Of a stretch of DNA of 9,071 bases, positions 6,300 to 9,071 are shown one piece after another. The notes beneath the pieces were generated by a model. That model saw nothing but the letters and a program-made list of their open reading frames with translations. It was not told the origin of the DNA and searched no databases. Made by a program: the position numbers and the translations under genes. Source of the stretch: CALXSC01 sp964493475. GTDB taxonomy: Bacteria; Pseudomonadota; Alphaproteobacteria; Rickettsiales; UBA1997. The stretch's first letter is position 1. Every line of letters starts with the position of its first letter. The stretch lies in assembly GCA_964493475.1 (NCBI GenBank), contig CAZBNS010000071.1, positions 1 through 9,071 on the forward strand, in the 5' to 3' direction.

Positions 6300-7336
6300 A
6301 TGCTTGATAAGATATTATTTACTTTGCTTCTAATATATTCTAAAGTATACTTTTCATTTACTAAGTCATAATTATCTTTTGCTGATTTTTTTGCTAAATT
6401 TTTATCATTTAGTATTTTAATCATTAATTCGGATAATTTTTTGTAATCCCCAACCTCAAATGTTAGACTATTTTTATCATGTTTAAAAATTTCTTTAGGT
6501 CCATCGGCTAAAGATGAAATTATTGGTTTGCTATACATCATGGCTTCAAGCAAAACAATTCCAAACGATTCGTGTATAGAAGACAAAACAAAAATATCTA
6601 TATTGTTATAAAAGTCTTTTTTGTCTTGAATCCAGCCAATAAAATGAATATTGTCTTTGAGATTATATTTTTCTATTAGATTGAGTATTTTTTTATATTC
6701 TTGCGTATATTGTTTTTCTGGAGATCCAGCAATCCTCACTTTAAAATTTATTTTTTTGTCTTTCAAAATTTTACAGGCCTCTATCAATATATTTAACCCC
6801 TTTGATGCTTCAAATCTGCTCATAGTGCCAAATACTATTGGATTTAAAAAATTTTCAAATTCTTTAAATTCAACTTTTTCATTAATAAAATTTGGAATAA
6901 TAAAAATTTTGTCATTTTTGAAACCGTTTTTAATAAAATTGTCTTTTTGAGATTGAGTTATAGCAAAAATATAATCGGCTTTATTAAGAAACTTAATTTT
7001 ATCGCCATGAGCTACGACAATTACTGGAATATTTAAAACTTTTCCAATTTTTGCAAATAATGATAAAACTTTTCGACTTTGGACTATTATAAAATCAGGC
7101 TTTATTTTTCTGATTTTAAAATAGAAATATGGAAATAATAAAAAGTGAGGTTTAAAAAATATTGATGGTAAATATTTTATATTTTTGAAATTTTCAAGCC
7201 TATCTCTGATTTTTCCATTTTTATTGAAAATAGCAAAAATTTCATGGTTGCTAGAACTTAATAAACTATTATAATTTAAGAAAGCTTGTTCTACACCCCC
7301 AAATGTCTTGCTCGATAGTATGTTTACTATTTTCAT
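6290..7336 (-). CDS. GT4-family glycosyltransferase
   Basis: This 348-aa protein has the GT-B fold of GT4 enzymes, which transfer sugar from nucleotide-sugar donors during lipopolysaccharide, capsule or glycolipid synthesis. The acceptor and donor cannot be told from the sequence. The N-terminal acceptor half has the 'GGVEQ' loop (13-17) and 'IIPNFIN' near the domain border (146-152). The C-terminal donor half has 'SRFEASKG' (R174, K179) and the EX7E signature E256/E264 in 'HESFGIVLLEAM'. No signal peptide or membrane segment is obvious, which fits a cytoplasmic or peripheral inner-membrane enzyme. The start 'MKIVNILSSKTFGG' is typical of the family although no clear Shine-Dalgarno precedes it. 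It appears complete and stands alone, convergent with the SRP RNA gene. Its stop codon (6290-6292) touches the end of that RNA. Confidence 0.9.
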   Translation of the reverse strand: MKIVNILSSKTFGGVEQAFLNYNSLLSSSNHEIFAIFNKNGKIRDRLENFKNIKYLPSIFFKPHFLLFPYFYFKIRKIKPDFIIVQSRKVLSLFAKIGKVLNIPVIVVAHGDKIKFLNKADYIFAITQSQKDNFIKNGFKNDKIFIIPNFINEKVEFKEFENFLNPIVFGTMSRFEASKGLNILIEACKILKDKKINFKVRIAGSPEKQYTQEYKKILNLIEKYNLKDNIHFIGWIQDKKDFYNNIDIFVLSSIHESFGIVLLEAMMYSKPIISSLADGPKEIFKHDKNSLTFEVGDYKKLSELMIKILNDKNLAKKSAKDNYDLVNEKYTLEYIRSKVNNILSSIKK

Positions 7337-7374
7337 AAAAAGAATTTTGTTTTTTATTTGGATAACAATATTTT

Positions 7375-7402
7375 ATTATAAAATCAAGATTAATTATGTA
7401 AA
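7375..7402 (-). promoter_or_regulatory. Putative promoter of the glycosyltransferase
   Basis: On the minus strand, TTTACA (complement of 7397-7402) and a perfect TATAAT (complement of 7375-7380) are separated by 16 bp. Transcription would start near 7368, about 31 nt before the ATG at 7336. Very AT-rich DNA produces chance matches, hence moderate confidence. Confidence 0.45.
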
Positions 7403-7442
7403 AATATATCAAGAGTTATTAATAGCCATAAAATTATTAGAC

Positions 7443-7467
7443 AAAAAACACTTTTATATTAAAAGTG
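7443..7467 (-). terminator. Intrinsic terminator of dnaJ
   Basis: On the minus strand, CACTTTT-AATAT-AAAAGTG (7449-7467) forms a 7-bp stem with a 5-nt loop, followed by six Ts (7443-7448). It lies 15 bp after the dnaJ stop. The stem is AT-rich and so only moderately strong. A longer alternative pairing, 7461-7470 with 7489-7498, is mutually exclusive with it. Confidence 0.6.
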
Positions 7468-7481
7468 GTTGGTTTTATTAA

Positions 7482-8627
7482 TTATTTAAACCACTTTTTA
7501 AAAAAACCACCTTCATTTTTTCCTTCTTTTTCCTTCAAAATCTTATCTAATTTTGAATATAAATCTTTTTCTTCACTGTTTGCGGCCTTAGGTATTTCAA
7601 CTGTTATTTTAACAATCATATCACCTCTTCTTGAGCCAGAATTTAAGATTGGCATGCCTTTATTTTTTAATCTAAACTTGGTTTGGCACTTAGTTCCTTC
7701 TGGAATTTTTACAATTGCATCACCACCCTCTATCAATTTTACACCAATTTCACCGCCTAATATTGCTGTAGTTAAAAGTATTGGGACTTCACACATTAAA
7801 TCATCACCATCTCTTGTAAAAAAGTCATCTTGTTTGATTGTTATAAATACATATAAATCACCGCTTTTTCCACCTCTAGATCCAGCTTCACCTTCTCCCG
7901 CCACCCTAACTTTATTCCCATCATGAATACCAGCTGGTATTTTTACACTTAATTTTCTAGTTTTATTAATTTTTCCTGCTCCTTTGCACTCATGACAAGG
8001 ATTTTTATTAATTTCGCCGGTTCCACCACATCTTCTGCAGGTATTTTCCACAATAAAAAATCCCTGTTGTTTTCTAACTGTTCCTGTTCCATTACAATCA
8101 GGGCAAACCTCAGGCTTTGACCCTTTTTCAGCGCCAGTTCCACCGCAAGCTGAACACAAAACAGGTGCTGTAAATGTTATATCTATAGAAGTTCCAAAAA
8201 ACGCTTGTTGAAGAGTAATCGTTGCATCATACCTTAAATCTGCTCCATCTATACCTCCACTTTTTTTGCGTCTATGCGAGCTCCTTTCTCCACCAAAATC
8301 TCCAAAAATATCACTAAATGCAGAAAAAATATCTTGAAAATCATTAAAATTACCCTGTTGAAAACCACCAAATCCACCAGCACCACCTCCACCCATACCA
8401 CCTTCAAACGCAGAATGTCCGTATCTATCATAAGCTGCTTTTTTATTTGAATCTTTCAAAACCTCATAAGCTTCAGCGGCTTCTTTAAATTTAGCTTCAG
8501 CAGCTTTATCGCCAGGATTTCTATCTGGATGAAATTCCATAGCTTTTTTTCTATAAGCTTTTTTTATTTCTTCATCAGTTGCCGTTTTACTGACGCCCAA
8601 TATTTCATAATAATCTCTTTTAGCCAT
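7482..8627 (-). CDS. dnaJ: Chaperone protein DnaJ (type I Hsp40)
   Basis: DnaJ is the cytoplasmic co-chaperone that delivers unfolded proteins to DnaK and stimulates its ATPase. At 381 aa it has normal full length. The J domain occupies residues 1-70 with HPD at 33-35. A Gly/Phe-rich linker follows (75-112). The zinc-binding domain has all four CxxCxGxG repeats: CSACGGTG (158-165), CPDCNGTG (175-182), CRRCGGTG (197-204) and CHECKGAG (211-218). The C-terminal substrate-binding domains contain 'GEGEAGSRGGKSGDLY'. The protein resembles alphaproteobacterial DnaJ. No dnaK or grpE is adjacent in this window. Upstream, TTGTTT (complement of 8686-8691) and TATATT (complement of 8664-8669), 16 bp apart, could be a weak housekeeping promoter; I see no clear heat-shock promoter. 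The Shine-Dalgarno is poor. Confidence 0.97.
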   Translation of the reverse strand: MAKRDYYEILGVSKTATDEEIKKAYRKKAMEFHPDRNPGDKAAEAKFKEAAEAYEVLKDSNKKAAYDRYGHSAFEGGMGGGGAGGFGGFQQGNFNDFQDIFSAFSDIFGDFGGERSSHRRKKSGGIDGADLRYDATITLQQAFFGTSIDITFTAPVLCSACGGTGAEKGSKPEVCPDCNGTGTVRKQQGFFIVENTCRRCGGTGEINKNPCHECKGAGKINKTRKLSVKIPAGIHDGNKVRVAGEGEAGSRGGKSGDLYVFITIKQDDFFTRDGDDLMCEVPILLTTAILGGEIGVKLIEGGDAIVKIPEGTKCQTKFRLKNKGMPILNSGSRRGDMIVKITVEIPKAANSEEKDLYSKLDKILKEKEGKNEGGFFKKWFK

Positions 8628-8750
8628 GCCTATCTGTAAATCTTTATAATATGATTGTTTATTAATATAGGAATATTTTTAATAAAAACAATACCTTTAA
8701 ATTCTTTGGAAAAATTGTTTGCAATATATAAAAAATTAAACAATCTCAAT

Positions 8751-9071
8751 CTTGTCATAACAAAGCAAAAAAATCAATCAACCAATCTTGTCATTACCAG
8801 AGTATACTTTACAATCCAACAGCTTAATAACTCTCAATTCTGTCATAGTCTTGTCATTACCAGGGTAGATTTTGTTAACGAGCGAAGCCCTCCGCAGTGC
8901 TGTCATTATAGGCTAGATTTTGAGACAAAGTTGTTGACAAAAGCACGGAGTTCCCCCCAGCTCTGTCATTACCATGGCAAATTTTGAGACAAAAGTGTTG
9001 ACAAAAGCACGGAGTTCCCCAGCTCTGTCATTACCAGGCTAGATTTTGTTAACGAGCGAAGCGAGTATTAC
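8751..9071. repeat. Cluster of degenerate 'TGTCATTACCAGG' interspersed repeats
   Basis: The motif TGTCATTA recurs at 8789, 8852, 8901, 8964 and 9026, with degenerate forms TGTCATAA at 8753 and TGTCATAG at 8841. Spacing is about 49-63 bp. Two tail types alternate: one with 'TTTTGTTAACGAGCGAAG' (8870-8887 and 9045-9062), the other with 'GAGACAAA', 'TTGACAAAAGCACGGAG' and 'TTCCCC' (8922-8963 and 8986-9025). The last two units are near-tandem copies with a 62-64 bp period. The region is more GC-rich than its surroundings and lies upstream of dnaJ. It resembles the 'GTCATTGCGAGGAGCGAAG' class of intergenic repeats common in many bacterial genomes, including Rickettsiales. The last unit runs off the window. 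No gene is supported in 8628-9071. Confidence 0.75.

Noticed and set aside
6651..6950. + strand open frame inside the glycosyltransferase
   Set aside because: It is an antisense shadow of a gene with clear GT4 motifs.
7461..7498. 10-bp inverted repeat AAAAGTGGTT / AACCACTTTT as the main dnaJ terminator
   Set aside because: It has an 18-nt loop and spans the dnaJ stop codon, and no T run follows on the minus strand. The shorter hairpin at 7449-7467 followed by six Ts fits better.
8655..8987. A 110-codon + strand open frame upstream of dnaJ
   Set aside because: Its translation repeats 'LVITR' and 'CHYR/CHYH' peptides that are simply the interspersed repeats read in frame. It lies on the opposite strand across the dnaJ upstream region, with no good ribosome binding site.
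8751..9071. CRISPR array
   Set aside because: Repeat cores are degenerate, spacing is uneven (49-63 bp), and the intervening sequences are themselves repeated rather than unique spacers. No cas genes are nearby.

Overview
The window is AT-rich bacterial DNA. It most likely comes from an alphaproteobacterium, perhaps a host-associated Rickettsiales- or Holosporales-like lineage. This is an inference from the low GC content, the alphaproteobacterial look of the DnaJ sequence, the compact 4.5S-type SRP RNA and the degenerate 'TGTCATTACC' intergenic repeats. No species can be named from the sequence alone.

Layout. Positions 1-130 are non-coding and hold two degenerate direct repeats. Positions 139-6146 form one complete, sharply bounded transposon of 6,008 bp. 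It has perfect 25-bp terminal inverted repeats (139-163 and 6122-6146) and a perfect 8-bp target duplication, AAAAGGAC (131-138 and 6147-6154). It carries, all on the + strand and nearly without gaps, an IS1595/ISXO2-type DDE transposase (223-1161), a short Ser/Asn-rich reading frame (1154-1354), a type III modification methyltransferase mod (readable from 1647, homology from 1347, to 3392) and the restriction/translocase subunit res (3395-6061). To the right is the chromosome: an SRP RNA gene (about 6201-6292, +), a convergent GT4-type glycosyltransferase (6290-7336, -), dnaJ (7482-8627, -) and a cluster of short interspersed repeats (8751-9071).

The main point of interest is that a complete type III restriction-modification locus travels as passenger DNA between the ends of a single IS1595-family element, and that mod carries an 11-G tract (1336-1346) near its 5' end. 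With 11 Gs the frame that has good start sites stops at 1354. With 10 Gs it would run straight into the conserved Mod N-terminus encoded from 1347. As assembled, the gene is therefore in an OFF state. The arrangement looks like a transposable, phase-variable R-M module (a possible mobile phasevarion). Type III Res needs Mod for DNA recognition, so one slippage event should silence both methylation and restriction.

Two cautions apply. The G-tract length may be a sequencing or consensus artefact. There is also a 10-N assembly gap at 1947-1956 inside mod, and the sequence on its two sides seems to encode the same homologous segment twice, so the assembled Mod may be a chimera of two alleles or copies. 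The matching ends and target duplication still indicate that the outer parts of the element belong to one insertion.

The element sits about 20 bp upstream of the putative SRP RNA promoter, with no terminator visible between res and its right end. Effects on SRP RNA transcription are therefore conceivable.
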